NCBI GenBank assembly: GCA_930989745.1
Contig: CAKNMY010000016.1
Span: 1 to 37,321 of the forward strand
From: an uncultured Lachnospiraceae bacterium
GTDB lineage: Bacteria > Bacillota > Clostridia > Lachnospirales > Lachnospiraceae
Direction of reading: 5' to 3'
Length of the DNA stretch: 37,321 nucleotides
A model generated the notes under the pieces. That model did no database searches. It was not told the DNA's origin and was given only the letters and a program-made list of their open reading frames with translations. Shown piece by piece: positions 9,208-17,352 of the stretch. Position 1 is the stretch's first letter. Each line of letters begins with the position of its first letter. The translations under genes and the position numbers were made by a program.

Positions 9208-9812
9208 ATGCCTAAGAACCCGAAAGGTTCCTCATCATGGATAAAGTGCATCAGCATGTAGGCGCACATGACTGCCACATTTTCTTCCTTCAGTATGCGA
9301 AGCGCCTCCGCCCGGTCGGCCGTCACAAGCTCGATCTCCTCGTTCTCCTCCATGAGATCCCCGCGGATCTCACCGTCCGCGTAGCCGTAGACCATGGCGC
9401 AGGACTCATCCGTCATTCCGATCGTGGTAAACCGGGGAGCCTCCAGGTAGTCCGGAACTTCCAGAGGATGAAGCGTCAGCCCCGTCTCCTCGCGAAGTTC
9501 CCGCACAGCCGCCTGGTGGTAGGTCTCTCCCGGATCCACCAGTCCTGCGGGGAACTCATAGATATAATCGTTGATCGCGCAGCGGTACTGGCGCACCAGC
9601 ACCACCCGGTCCCGCTTCTCTCCGCAGAGGCTGTAGATAATCACGCCGTCCGGCGTGTTCTTTCCTGTCTTAAGCTTCATCTGTTCCACGGTCTTTGCCC
9701 TGGATGCCACATAATACTTAAACGGGCGCCCGTTCTTATTTTCCGCCTCCACAAAGTAGAGGTTGACGTGAGGGTTCTCCGTTAAGGGGCGTACACTTTT
9801 AATCTTTCCCAT
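9204..9812 (-). CDS. NUDIX hydrolase (ADP-ribose pyrophosphatase type)
   Basis: 202 residues with a complete Nudix box from G90 to L112: G-x5-E-x7-REL-x-EE-x-GL, with metal-binding glutamates in RELREET. The preceding FPAGLVDPGE is typical of ADP-ribose/nucleoside diphosphate-sugar pyrophosphatases. Likely hydrolyses ADP-ribose or a similar nucleotide sugar to the monophosphates in the cytosol. ATG at 9812 follows AGGAGT with 4-nt spacing. It starts 26 nt after the ribU stop and no terminator intervenes, so it is probably cotranscribed with ribU under the FMN riboswitch. Its 3' end overlaps the convergent subtilase gene by 4 nt. An FAD-hydrolysing role is an attractive but unproven alternative given the riboflavin context. 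Confidence 0.9.
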   Translation of the reverse strand: MGKIKSVRPLTENPHVNLYFVEAENKNGRPFKYYVASRAKTVEQMKLKTGKNTPDGVIIYSLCGEKRDRVVLVRQYRCAINDYIYEFPAGLVDPGETYHQAAVRELREETGLTLHPLEVPDYLEAPRFTTIGMTDESCAMVYGYADGEIRGDLMEENEEIELVTADRAEALRILKEENVAVMCAYMLMHFIHDEEPFGFLGI

Positions 9813-9838
9813 GATACTCCTGCCTGCTTTCTAAGAAA

Positions 9839-10477
9839 TTACATCAGTCCGCCTTTCAGCAGCCTGCTGATATATTTATATAATACCAGAGTCACAAGGG
9901 AAACCACAACCCCTTTTACGAGGTTGAACGGCGCCACCGCGATAAGCACAAAGGTGAATACGCTGTCGATATTGGCATTGACTGCTTTTCCTGCCTCCAG
10001 GATCGTCTCCATCGGCATGATAACCGTGTATGCCGGAAGCAGCACAAACGCGTTGAGCACGCAGCCTATAATCGCCATGCTCACAGTTCCCACCGCCATG
10101 CCCGCGATCGCGACGCGGCGCGTCTTGTGCATGCGGTAAATCAGGGATGCCGGTACCAGGAACGAGCATCCGATCAGAAAGTTCGCGAGATCTCCCACGC
10201 CTGCGGTAGCGCTTCCCTTGATCATCATGTGCAGCAGTACTTTTACCAGCTCTATCAGGATCCCTGCCACAGGACCGAGAGCAAATCCTCCGATCAGAGC
10301 AGGCACCTCGCTGAAATCGAGCTGATAGAACGGCGGCGCCAGAAACGGAAGCGGGATCTCAAACGCCATAATAACCGTCGCCGCCGCGGAGAGCATTCCC
10401 ACCTCCGCGAGATAGCGGATCCTGGATCTGTCCTTTGATGGCCTGCTGCCTGCTGTCTTTGTCTGTGTCGTGTTCAT
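9839..10477 (-). CDS. ribU: Riboflavin ECF transporter S component
   Basis: 212 residues, hydrophobic, with about six transmembrane segments. Residues 25-60 carry the S-component pattern (YLAEVGMLSAAATVIM, then LDFSEVPALIGGFALGP), which fits RibU, the riboflavin-binding subunit that works with the shared EcfT/A/A' module. The energising module is not in this window. ATG at 10477 follows AAGGAGGA. An FMN riboswitch and intrinsic terminator immediately upstream confirm the substrate assignment: FMN should switch expression off. The NUDIX gene follows in the same direction. Confidence 0.93.
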   Translation of the reverse strand: MNTTQTKTAGSRPSKDRSRIRYLAEVGMLSAAATVIMAFEIPLPFLAPPFYQLDFSEVPALIGGFALGPVAGILIELVKVLLHMMIKGSATAGVGDLANFLIGCSFLVPASLIYRMHKTRRVAIAGMAVGTVSMAIIGCVLNAFVLLPAYTVIMPMETILEAGKAVNANIDSVFTFVLIAVAPFNLVKGVVVSLVTLVLYKYISRLLKGGLM

Positions 10478-10550
10478 AAGAATTCCTCCTTTTCCCGGAA
10501 ATCTTCAAGAACTCTGCAGCATAGGGATTGCGGGATCCCCCGCTTATCAA

Positions 10551-10586
10551 CAGAAAAGGCTCCGAATCCACAAAAGACCCGGAGCC
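10551..10586 (-). terminator. Riboswitch-controlled terminator upstream of ribU
   Basis: Minus-strand hairpin with arms GGCTCCG (10580-10586) and CGGAGCC (10558-10564), followed by TTTTCTG. It sits between the FMN aptamer and the ribU start, the expected expression platform. Confidence 0.8.
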
Positions 10587-10610
10587 TGAAACTTTCCGCA
10601 TAACTGCATA

Positions 10611-10737
10611 TCTCTTCTCTCATCCAGACTGTAACTGTTGGTATTGGAATTGCACCAATTCAGCCGCGGCAGATCGCTCTGCAGCGGGTCGCGGACTATA
10701 CCGCCAGTGGGGAATTACACCCCGCCCCGAAGATTCC
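10611..10737 (-). ncRNA. FMN riboswitch (RFN element)
   Basis: The minus strand carries the conserved RFN blocks in order: ATCTTCGGGGC at the 5' end, GTGTAATTCCCCACTGGCGGTA, GTCCGCGACCC, GGTGCAATTCCAATACC and the 3' AGTCTGGATGAGAGAAGA. It precedes ribU and is followed by an intrinsic terminator, so FMN binding is expected to cause premature termination. Established family: RFN/FMN riboswitch. Confidence 0.96.
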
Positions 10738-10758
10738 TTATCTGATTTTTACTCTATT

Positions 10759-10787
10759 ATGATATACCTTTACAGGCGCATTGTCAA
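10759..10787 (-). promoter_or_regulatory. Promoter of the FMN riboswitch-ribU transcript
   Basis: Minus-strand TTGACA (10782-10787), 17-nt spacer, TATCAT (10759-10764). The -35 element and most of the spacer lie inside the last codons of the upstream tex gene (stop at 10770-10772). Confidence 0.75.
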
Positions 10788-12908
10788 CGCAATTCTCTTT
10801 TTCTGCAGATCTACGCTCAGAACCTTTACTTCCACAATATCCCCGACGCTGACTGCCTCAAGCGGATGCTTGATAAATTTGTCAGAAATCTGGGAAATGT
10901 GAACCAGCCCGTCCTGATGCACGCCGATGTCCACAAAAGCGCCGAAGTCGATAACGTTGCGCACGGTTCCCTTCAGAATCATGCCCTCCTTCAAATCTTT
11001 CATCTCCAGCACGTCGGAGCGCAGGATCGGAAGCGGCATATCCGCGCGCGGATCTCTGCCGGGACTTGCGATCTCTTTTACAATGTCCCGGAGCGTCGGC
11101 TCTCCGATACCCAGTTTCTGCGCCATCTTCTTATAATCTTTCACATAAATGCCGGATATGCCGCCTGCGAGCTGTTCCTTCGGAAGCTTCAGCTCCCTGA
11201 GCAGCTCCTCCGCAGCTCCATAGCTCTCCGGGTGCACGCCTGTATTGTCAAGCGGCTCCTCTCCGTCCCGGATGCGCAGGAAGCCGGCACACTGCTCATA
11301 CGCCTTTGGCCCGAGCTTCGCCACGTTCAGCAGTTCCTTTCTGCTGCCGAAGCTTCCGTTCTCCTCCCTGTAGGCCACGATATTCTTCGCGATTGCCTTC
11401 GATATGCCGGAAACGTATTCCAGAAGAGAGGCAGAGGCTGTATTTAAGTCCACGCCAACCCTGTTCACACAGTCCTCAACCACGCCGCCGAGCACCTCTG
11501 AGAGCTTCTTCTGATTCATATCATGCTGGTACTGGCCCACGCCGATTGCCTTGGGATCGATCTTGACCAGCTCTGCCAGCGGATCCTGTACACGCCTTGC
11601 GATGGACGCGGCGCTTCTCTGTCCAACATCGAATTCCGGAAATTCTTCGGTGGCAAGCTTGCTTGCAGAATATACAGAGGCGCCCGCCTCGTTGGTGATG
11701 ATGTATTTCACCGGCTCGCTGATTTCCCGAAGCAATTCCACAATGATCTGCTCCGACTCGCGGCTTGCCGTTCCGTTTCCGACAGATATGAGCGTCACAT
11801 GGTATTTTCGGATCAGTTCCTTGACCTTCTCCTTCGCGGCCGCGATCTTTGCCGGAGTTGTGGGGGCTGTCGGATAAACGACTGCCGTATCGAGCACTTT
11901 TCCGGTAGCGTCCACGACTGCCAGCTTGCAGCCCGTGCGGAATGCCGGATCCCATCCCAGAACCACCTGCCCTGCGATCGGCGGCTGCATGAGAAGCTGT
12001 TCCAGGTTCTTTCCAAACACCTTCATCGCGCCCTCTTCCGCCTTCTCTGTGAGCTCATTTCGGATCTCACGCTCAATTGCCGGGGCTATCAGGCGCTTAT
12101 AGCTGTCCTCGGCAGCAGCTTTCAGCACCGGCTGCGTCGCGGGATTTTCTCTGAGGACCACCTGCTTTTCCAGATAGCGCAGGATGTCCGCCTCCTCGAT
12201 CTCCAGGCGGACTGTGAGGAACTTCTCCTTCTCCCCGCGGTTTAACGCAAGCACGCGGTGTCCCGCCAGCTTGCTCAGCGGCTCCTCAAAATTGTAGTAC
12301 ATTTCATAGACAGACTGCGCTTTTTCGTCTTTTGCCGCGGAGACGAGCCTGCCGTGCTTCATTGTATACTTTCTGATCCAGGTACGGTAATCCGCCTCGT
12401 CAGAAATGCTCTCGGCAAGAATATCCTGTGCCCCTGCGATCGCCTCCTGCACATCGGCCACTCCTTTTTCCGGATCCACGAACGCTGCAGCCTCCTCCTC
12501 AATCGTCCGCTTTGTCTGCTGCAGGCGGATGATATTCGCCAGAGCGTCAAGCCCTTTCTCCTTCGCAATTGTAGCCCTGGTGCGGCGTTTCGGACGGTAT
12601 GGGCGGTACAGGTCTTCTACCGCCACCATAGTCTGCGCATCCGTGATGGCTATTCTGAGCTCCTCCGTCAGCTTGCCCTGTTCCTCAATGCTCGAGAGTA
12701 CCTGGGCTTTCTTTTCCTCCAGATTTCTCAGGTACATCAGCCGCTCGTACAGATTGCGGAGCACTTCGTCATTTAAAGAACCGGTTGCCTCCTTTCGGTA
12801 ACGGGCGATAAAAGGAATCGTATTTCCCTCGTCGATCAGTTTTACCGCAGCTTCCACCTGGTGCGCCTTAACGCCCAGCTCTGCCGCGAGCACTTTATTC
12901 ATATCCAT
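10770..12908 (-). CDS. tex: Tex family transcription accessory / RNA-binding protein
   Basis: 712 residues from ATG at 12908, chosen because AGGAGG (12918-12923) lies 9 nt upstream; an in-frame ATG at 12956 has no such site. Domain order matches Tex/YhgF: N-terminal helical HTH-like region (MNKVLAAELGVKAHQVEAAV), a YqgF/RNase H-like domain (VVLGWDPAFRTGCKLAVVD at about residues 315-333), helix-hairpin-helix motifs (NRVGVDLNTASASLLEYVSGI and GFLRI), and a C-terminal S1 domain (LKEGMILKGTVRNVIDFGAFVDIGVHQDGLVHIS). Tex binds nucleic acid and affects transcription and stress tolerance. Full length for the family. A promoter with TTGACA lies upstream. Confidence 0.96.
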   Translation of the reverse strand: MDMNKVLAAELGVKAHQVEAAVKLIDEGNTIPFIARYRKEATGSLNDEVLRNLYERLMYLRNLEEKKAQVLSSIEEQGKLTEELRIAITDAQTMVAVEDLYRPYRPKRRTRATIAKEKGLDALANIIRLQQTKRTIEEEAAAFVDPEKGVADVQEAIAGAQDILAESISDEADYRTWIRKYTMKHGRLVSAAKDEKAQSVYEMYYNFEEPLSKLAGHRVLALNRGEKEKFLTVRLEIEEADILRYLEKQVVLRENPATQPVLKAAAEDSYKRLIAPAIEREIRNELTEKAEEGAMKVFGKNLEQLLMQPPIAGQVVLGWDPAFRTGCKLAVVDATGKVLDTAVVYPTAPTTPAKIAAAKEKVKELIRKYHVTLISVGNGTASRESEQIIVELLREISEPVKYIITNEAGASVYSASKLATEEFPEFDVGQRSAASIARRVQDPLAELVKIDPKAIGVGQYQHDMNQKKLSEVLGGVVEDCVNRVGVDLNTASASLLEYVSGISKAIAKNIVAYREENGSFGSRKELLNVAKLGPKAYEQCAGFLRIRDGEEPLDNTGVHPESYGAAEELLRELKLPKEQLAGGISGIYVKDYKKMAQKLGIGEPTLRDIVKEIASPGRDPRADMPLPILRSDVLEMKDLKEGMILKGTVRNVIDFGAFVDIGVHQDGLVHISQISDKFIKHPLEAVSVGDIVEVKVLSVDLQKKRIALTMRL

Positions 12909-12958
12909 GCAAATTTTCCTCCTAACGCGGCGCTTCTGCCGCAAAAACAGATACAACT

Positions 12959-12987
12959 ACCTTAACAACTGTGTCTTTTTTTGTCAA
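12959..12987 (-). promoter_or_regulatory. Promoter of tex
   Basis: Minus-strand TTGACA (12982-12987), 17-nt spacer beginning with an A-run, weaker -10 TAAGGT (12959-12964). Divergent from the DUF4190 promoter at 13007-13035. Confidence 0.55.
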
Positions 12988-13006
12988 GCATTGTTCACGC
13001 TCCGTC

Positions 13007-13035
13007 TTTACATGATTTTCTCTTCGTGTTACAAT
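13007..13035 (+). promoter_or_regulatory. Promoter of the DUF4190 gene
   Basis: TTTACA (13007-13012), 17-nt spacer, TACAAT (13030-13035), about 70 nt before the chosen ATG at 13105. Confidence 0.65.
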
Positions 13036-13104
13036 AATCATAATTTTGAAGGCCAGTCCGTCACCGGACTGCCAGAATATTTTACAGGATGGAGAGGTAT
13101 TGAT

Positions 13105-13575
13105 ATGTACGATTACAAAGAGACCCAGTCTCCCGGAATGGCAGTCGCCTCCCTGGTGCTGGGAATTCTGTCCCTGCTCCTCGTCTGCTGCGGCTTATCG
13201 CTTTTTGTCGGGGCTCTCGGGCTGCTGCTCGCACTCCTCTCGAGAGGGCGCGCAGAGATGTCCGGCAGCGCAAAGGCGGGCATGGGACTGTCCATCGCCG
13301 GCATGATTCTCGGAGCAGTGTTTTTTGTCTTTACGCTGGTGTTTTCCAGCGCTGCCGGCTATTACAATGAGTACTACTATGAAAATGAGTACTACTATGA
13401 AATTGAAGATTTCCTGAAAGATTACAACGGCGGCTATTATTCCGATGAGGTGCCGTACTACAATTACGGCCCTTACGGCGATTCCAACAGCTACGGTTTT
13501 TCCGACGGCTTTATCCAGGAATATCCCGGGTACGGCTCTTCCTGGCAGGAGCACCCGCATCACGACAGCCTGTAA
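13105..13575 (+). CDS. DUF4190-type small membrane protein with Tyr-rich tail
   Basis: 156 residues from ATG at 13105, preceded by GGAGAGG (13091-13097); the frame is open further upstream but the promoter at 13007-13035 lies inside that extension. Two transmembrane segments (about residues 13-45 and 58-88) are joined by a short Ser/Gly/Arg loop (LLSRGRAEMSGSAKAGMGLSIAG), the DUF4190 pattern. The cytosolic or external tail (about 90-156) is extremely rich in Tyr, Asn, Asp and Glu, with repeated NEYYYE units. Function unknown. It ends 5 nt from the convergent DUF2752 gene. Confidence 0.8.
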   Translation: MYDYKETQSPGMAVASLVLGILSLLLVCCGLSLFVGALGLLLALLSRGRAEMSGSAKAGMGLSIAGMILGAVFFVFTLVFSSAAGYYNEYYYENEYYYEIEDFLKDYNGGYYSDEVPYYNYGPYGDSNSYGFSDGFIQEYPGYGSSWQEHPHHDSL

Positions 13576-13580
13576 TCCGG

Positions 13581-14012
13581 CTACAGCTCGATGCCAAAGG
13601 CATATTTTAAAATGTTATGAAAAATCATTGACGCCGCAATCAGCGCCACGGCTGCTGCCGTATAGATGTGGCGGTAACGCATCCCGATGTGTATTCTGTC
13701 CCGCGAGATCCGCTGCACGGTGTTGCTGAACAGAAACCAGGCGAACATCGCGGCACCGTAAGGAACCGCGGGATGACAGTAGAGAGAATACAGAATGTCC
13801 CCATGAAGCAGCGCGATCACAGCGCGCGTCCCGCCGCATCCCGGACAGTAAAGCCCGGTGATGGTTCTCAGCATGCAGGGCGGCACAAGCTTTTCCATGG
13901 GTATCCGCAGCAGGCTGACTGCGGCATAGCCGGCTGCGAACAGCACAGCGACTGCCCATCCGATAGAAAACAGGGCATTTTGTTCCTTCTCGTCAACTGG
14001 TTTGAATAACAT
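13581..14012 (-). CDS. DUF2752 membrane protein
   Basis: 143 residues from ATG at 14012, preceded by AAGGAGTG; the upstream frame extension to 14129 runs through the divergent gene's leader and lacks a site. Three hydrophobic segments are visible. The diagnostic DUF2752 motif, CPGCGGTRA, followed by HGD, lies about residues 55-75. The paired cysteines could bind metal or form a disulfide. Function unknown. Proximity to DUF4190 and DUF975 proteins suggests a small envelope-protein cluster, though the genes are not in one operon. Confidence 0.85.
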   Translation of the reverse strand: MLFKPVDEKEQNALFSIGWAVAVLFAAGYAAVSLLRIPMEKLVPPCMLRTITGLYCPGCGGTRAVIALLHGDILYSLYCHPAVPYGAAMFAWFLFSNTVQRISRDRIHIGMRYRHIYTAAAVALIAASMIFHNILKYAFGIEL

Positions 14013-14076
14013 GTTGTCACTCCTTATTTTCCTTCGCGGACGCGAAGAAATCTTATTGAAAGCAGGTATACTTACT

Positions 14077-14790
14077 ATGAAACGTTCTTCTAGAGAATTG
14101 AAGGCTCTCGCCAGAGATACCCTTGCCAACCGCTACGGAAGCTTTATAGGAACTCTGATTGTCTATTTTCTGATTGTACTCGGATCGAATATGCTGCTGA
14201 CCTTTGCGTTTCCATTCCGGGGTACCGTGATCTCGTCAATCATCGCCTGGCTGGCTTCCTTTATTATCACCCTGATCATCTCCGTATTCAGCGTGGGGCT
14301 GATCCGGTTTTCCCTGAATATGTGCCGCGGCGAACAGTATCGGCTGTCCGATCTGTTCTTTGGCTTCCGCACACATCCGGATAAGATCATTATCGCGCAG
14401 CTTATTCTCACGCTGATCTCCGAAATCTGCTCGATTCCGGTCACGATCATGGATTTTATGAGCAGCTCAAATACCCTGACACTCGACGAACTGTCATTCC
14501 GGTCCCTGGTTATTCTCGCCTGCTCCTTTTTGAATTTTGTGGTAACGCTGGGGCTGCATCTTACAATGTATCTGCTCTGCGACTACGACAATCTCTCCGC
14601 TGTGCAGGCGCTTCGCGAAAGCTGGCATCTGATGCGCGGCAATAAGGGACGGCTGTTTTACCTGTCGCTGAGCTTCTTCGGCATTTTTCTGCTCGGTTTT
14701 CTCTCCTGCGGCATCGGCTTCCTGTGGGCGCTCCCGTACTGGGAAATCACCTTTTCTTATTTCTATCTGGATATTATCGGAGAGCTCTGA
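14077..14790 (+). CDS. DUF975 family integral membrane protein
   Basis: 237 residues from ATG at 14077, the start giving MKRSSRELKALARDTLANRYGS, the standard DUF975 N-terminus; a weak GCAGG lies about 10 nt upstream. About five transmembrane segments follow. The family hallmark Asp/Trp segment, ALRESWHLMRGNKGRLFYL, lies near residues 186-204, followed by the GLP-like ending (FLWALPYWEITFSYFY). Function unknown; possibly linked to membrane-protein quality or envelope. A strong intrinsic terminator follows at 14814. Confidence 0.88.
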   Translation: MKRSSRELKALARDTLANRYGSFIGTLIVYFLIVLGSNMLLTFAFPFRGTVISSIIAWLASFIITLIISVFSVGLIRFSLNMCRGEQYRLSDLFFGFRTHPDKIIIAQLILTLISEICSIPVTIMDFMSSSNTLTLDELSFRSLVILACSFLNFVVTLGLHLTMYLLCDYDNLSAVQALRESWHLMRGNKGRLFYLSLSFFGIFLLGFLSCGIGFLWALPYWEITFSYFYLDIIGEL

Positions 14791-14813
14791 TTCGAGCAGG
14801 CCTGTAAAACATC

Positions 14814-14854
14814 AGAGGGATGCGGCATCCAATCCGCCGCATCCCTCTTTTTTT
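14814..14854 (+). terminator. Intrinsic terminator of the DUF975 gene
   Basis: Stem AGAGGGATGCGGC (14814-14826) pairs with 14836-14848, followed by an unbroken T-run. It separates the plus-strand gene from the convergent lysC. Confidence 0.93.
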
Positions 14855-14883
14855 ATACTTCAGTACGCATCTCTTTCCGATGT

Positions 14884-16095
14884 TCAGTCAGACAGGCCGA
14901 ACGCGTCGTGAACAGCGTTCATCGCGCGCTCCGCATCCTTCTTATTTACCAGAACCGTCACACGGATCTCTGATGTCGCGATCATATTGATATTGATATT
15001 CTCATTGTAAAGACTCTCAAACATCTTCGCCGCAACTCCCGGGTTGGACATCATACCGGCGCCGACAATAGATACCTTCGCCACGTCCTCATTGTACTCC
15101 AGCGCGGTAAATCCGATGCGCTCCTGATTCTCCCGAAGCACCTTCAGCGTCTCCTGCAGATCTTCGTCCGCCACGGTAAAGGAAATATCCTTTGTTCCCT
15201 CGCGCCCAATGGACTGTAAAATAATATCCACATTCACATGATTCTTTGCCAGCAGATCAAACAGCTTAAACGCCCTTCCCGGCTCATCCTGCAGACCGAT
15301 CACAGACACCCGCACCGCGTGATTGTCGAGCGCAACGCCGGTAATTAACATTCTTTCCATCTTTTTCGTAACCTCCTTCACCCAGGTACCTTCGGAATTG
15401 TTCAGACTGGAGCGCACTACGAGCGGCACTCCGTACTTCTTCGCCATCTCCACACAGCGGTTGTGGAGCACTCCGGCTCCCGCTGTGGAAAGATCCATCA
15501 TCTCATCGTATGTGATCTCATCCAGCTTCTTCGCGTTCTTTACCATCCGCGGATCCGCGGTGTATACGCCGTCCACATCGGTATAGATCTCACACGCGTC
15601 AGCATGCAGCGCGGCGGCAAGAGCTACCGCAGTGGTATCGGATCCTCCTCTTCCCAGAGTCGTATAGTCGTCGTACTTATTTACGCCCTGGAAACCGGTC
15701 ACGATTACGATTTTTCTGTCCTGGAGCTCTCTGCGGATACGCTCACAGTCAATGCGCTTGATGCGCGCGTTTCCGTAGGAACTGGTGGTGTGCATTGCCA
15801 CCTGGAAAGCGTTCAGGGATATGGAACGCACGCCCAGGGAATCCATAGCCATAGCCATAAGCGCTACAGACATCTGCTCGCCGATCGTAAAGAGCATATC
15901 CATCTCTCTCTTCGGCGGCCGCGCGTTAATATCCCTTGCCATATCGATCAGCTCATCCGTATACTTTCCCATTGCGGAGAGTACCACAACCACATCGTTT
16001 CCCTTCTGATACTCCTCAATGCAGCGTCTCGCCACATTGAAAATCCGCTCCTTATTCGCTACGGATGTGCCTCCAAACTTCTTAACAATTAACAT
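14884..16095 (-). CDS. lysC: Aspartate kinase
   Basis: 403 residues catalysing ATP-dependent phosphorylation of aspartate, the first step of lysine, DAP, threonine and methionine synthesis. N-terminal amino-acid kinase domain (KFGGTSV at 6-12; LGRGGSDTTAVALAAALHAD near 148-167). C-terminal tandem ACT domains (about 255-403), the sites of feedback control. Length fits the monofunctional class. ATG at 16095 follows GGAGGA. It is the last gene of an operon ACT regulator - hom - mutase-like kinase - lysC, 18 nt after the preceding stop. Confidence 0.97.
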   Translation of the reverse strand: MLIVKKFGGTSVANKERIFNVARRCIEEYQKGNDVVVVLSAMGKYTDELIDMARDINARPPKREMDMLFTIGEQMSVALMAMAMDSLGVRSISLNAFQVAMHTTSSYGNARIKRIDCERIRRELQDRKIVIVTGFQGVNKYDDYTTLGRGGSDTTAVALAAALHADACEIYTDVDGVYTADPRMVKNAKKLDEITYDEMMDLSTAGAGVLHNRCVEMAKKYGVPLVVRSSLNNSEGTWVKEVTKKMERMLITGVALDNHAVRVSVIGLQDEPGRAFKLFDLLAKNHVNVDIILQSIGREGTKDISFTVADEDLQETLKVLRENQERIGFTALEYNEDVAKVSIVGAGMMSNPGVAAKMFESLYNENININMIATSEIRVTVLVNKKDAERAMNAVHDAFGLSD

Positions 16096-16113
16096 AGTTT
16101 CCTCCCGCGGGAC

Positions 16114-17316
16114 TTATTCCTGTTCCAACAGAACCTTCATCAGCTCACAGCCCCGCTCTATTTTTTCGCCGCTTGCCGCGGCTGTTCTCTCGCAGTAAAT
16201 CTGCCCGCCCTGACGCTTCTTTCTGCTGTCGAAGATCAGGTACGGCACGGCATCAGCCGTATGAGTCCGCAGGCGCACCGGGGTCGGATGGTCAGGCAGC
16301 ACGGCGATCCGGTAATCCTCTCCGGAAGCGTCCAGGCTCTTTACCAGAGGCGCCAGAATCCGCCCGTCCAGGTATTCGATGGCCTGAATCTTGCGCTCAT
16401 AACTTCCCTGGTGTCCCATCTCGTCGGGAGCCTCCAGATGTACGTACACAAAATCAAAACCATCCTTCAGCAGGGCGTCCGCCGCTGCCTGCGCCTTCCC
16501 CTCATAATTTGTATTCAGGCCGCCGTTCGCGCCCTCCACAGTGATATTGGTCATGGATGCCCCCACAGCGATCCCCTTTAACAGGTCCACCGCGGAGACC
16601 ATCGCGCCCTTCTTTCCGAACTTTTCCTCAAAAGAGGACAGCACGGGCTTTGTGCCCGCGCCCCAGAACCAGATGCTGTTGGCGGGATTCTTTCCCTCCT
16701 TCATCCGCTTTGCGTTCAGCGGATGGTTTGAGAGAATCTCCCAGCTTCGCTCCATCATATCTCGAAGCTCTTCGTCTTCCGGAAGATATGCGCCGATGCG
16801 CTGATCCAGAATATCGTGCGGCGGCGTCAGTTCTGCCGCACTCCCTCCTTTTCTGATCAGGCAATGACGGTAGCTGGTTCCCGTATAGAACTGATACGTC
16901 TCGCTCTGAAGCACATCAGCCACAGCCTTTAAAAGCTCCGCAGCCTCCTCCGTGCTGATCTCTCCCGAACTGTGATCCAGAATGACCTTATCCGCGTAGT
17001 CTCCCTCCTGAGAAAGCGTTACGAGGTTGCAGCGGAAGGCAATATCCGTTTCTTCCATCGGCACGCCGATGCTCAGCGCTTCCAGCGGAGAACGTCCCGT
17101 ATAATACTGCTTCGGATCATAACCCAGCACAGAGAGATTCGCCGTATCGCTGCCAGGGCTCATACCCTCCGGGATCGTACGCACCATGCCGATCCTTCCG
17201 ACCGCAGCAAGGGCATCCATAGCCGGAGTCTTCGCATATTCCAGAGGCGTCTTTCCGCCAAGCTCCCGCAGCGGCTCATCTGCCATGCCGTCTCCAAGTA
17301 TCACTGCGTATTTCAT
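16114..17316 (-). CDS. Phosphoglycerate-mutase-like protein, proposed homoserine kinase
   Basis: 400 residues of the cofactor-independent phosphoglycerate mutase (ApgM-like) branch of the alkaline phosphatase superfamily. Metal-site Asp9 in ILGDGMADEPL; candidate nucleophile Ser56 in GSDTANLSVLGYDP; GRSPLEA 74-80; VYVHLEAPDEMGHQG; and the C-terminal PDHPTPVRLRTHT metal motif. This subgroup has been proposed as an alternative homoserine kinase because it sits with threonine genes where thrB is missing. Here it lies between hom (36 nt upstream) and lysC (18 nt downstream), with no GHMP-type thrB in view. Glycolytic mutase activity is the alternative but less likely. Confidence 0.88.
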   Translation of the reverse strand: MKYAVILGDGMADEPLRELGGKTPLEYAKTPAMDALAAVGRIGMVRTIPEGMSPGSDTANLSVLGYDPKQYYTGRSPLEALSIGVPMEETDIAFRCNLVTLSQEGDYADKVILDHSSGEISTEEAAELLKAVADVLQSETYQFYTGTSYRHCLIRKGGSAAELTPPHDILDQRIGAYLPEDEELRDMMERSWEILSNHPLNAKRMKEGKNPANSIWFWGAGTKPVLSSFEEKFGKKGAMVSAVDLLKGIAVGASMTNITVEGANGGLNTNYEGKAQAAADALLKDGFDFVYVHLEAPDEMGHQGSYERKIQAIEYLDGRILAPLVKSLDASGEDYRIAVLPDHPTPVRLRTHTADAVPYLIFDSRKKRQGGQIYCERTAAASGEKIERGCELMKVLLEQE

Positions 17317-17352
17317 AATAATTCTCCTCCAAAATCCAGACGATGTCAGGCT

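Noticed and set aside
10359-10601. An 80-residue minus-strand reading frame upstream of ribU
   Set aside because: It spans the riboswitch terminator and ribosome site of ribU and has no family signal.
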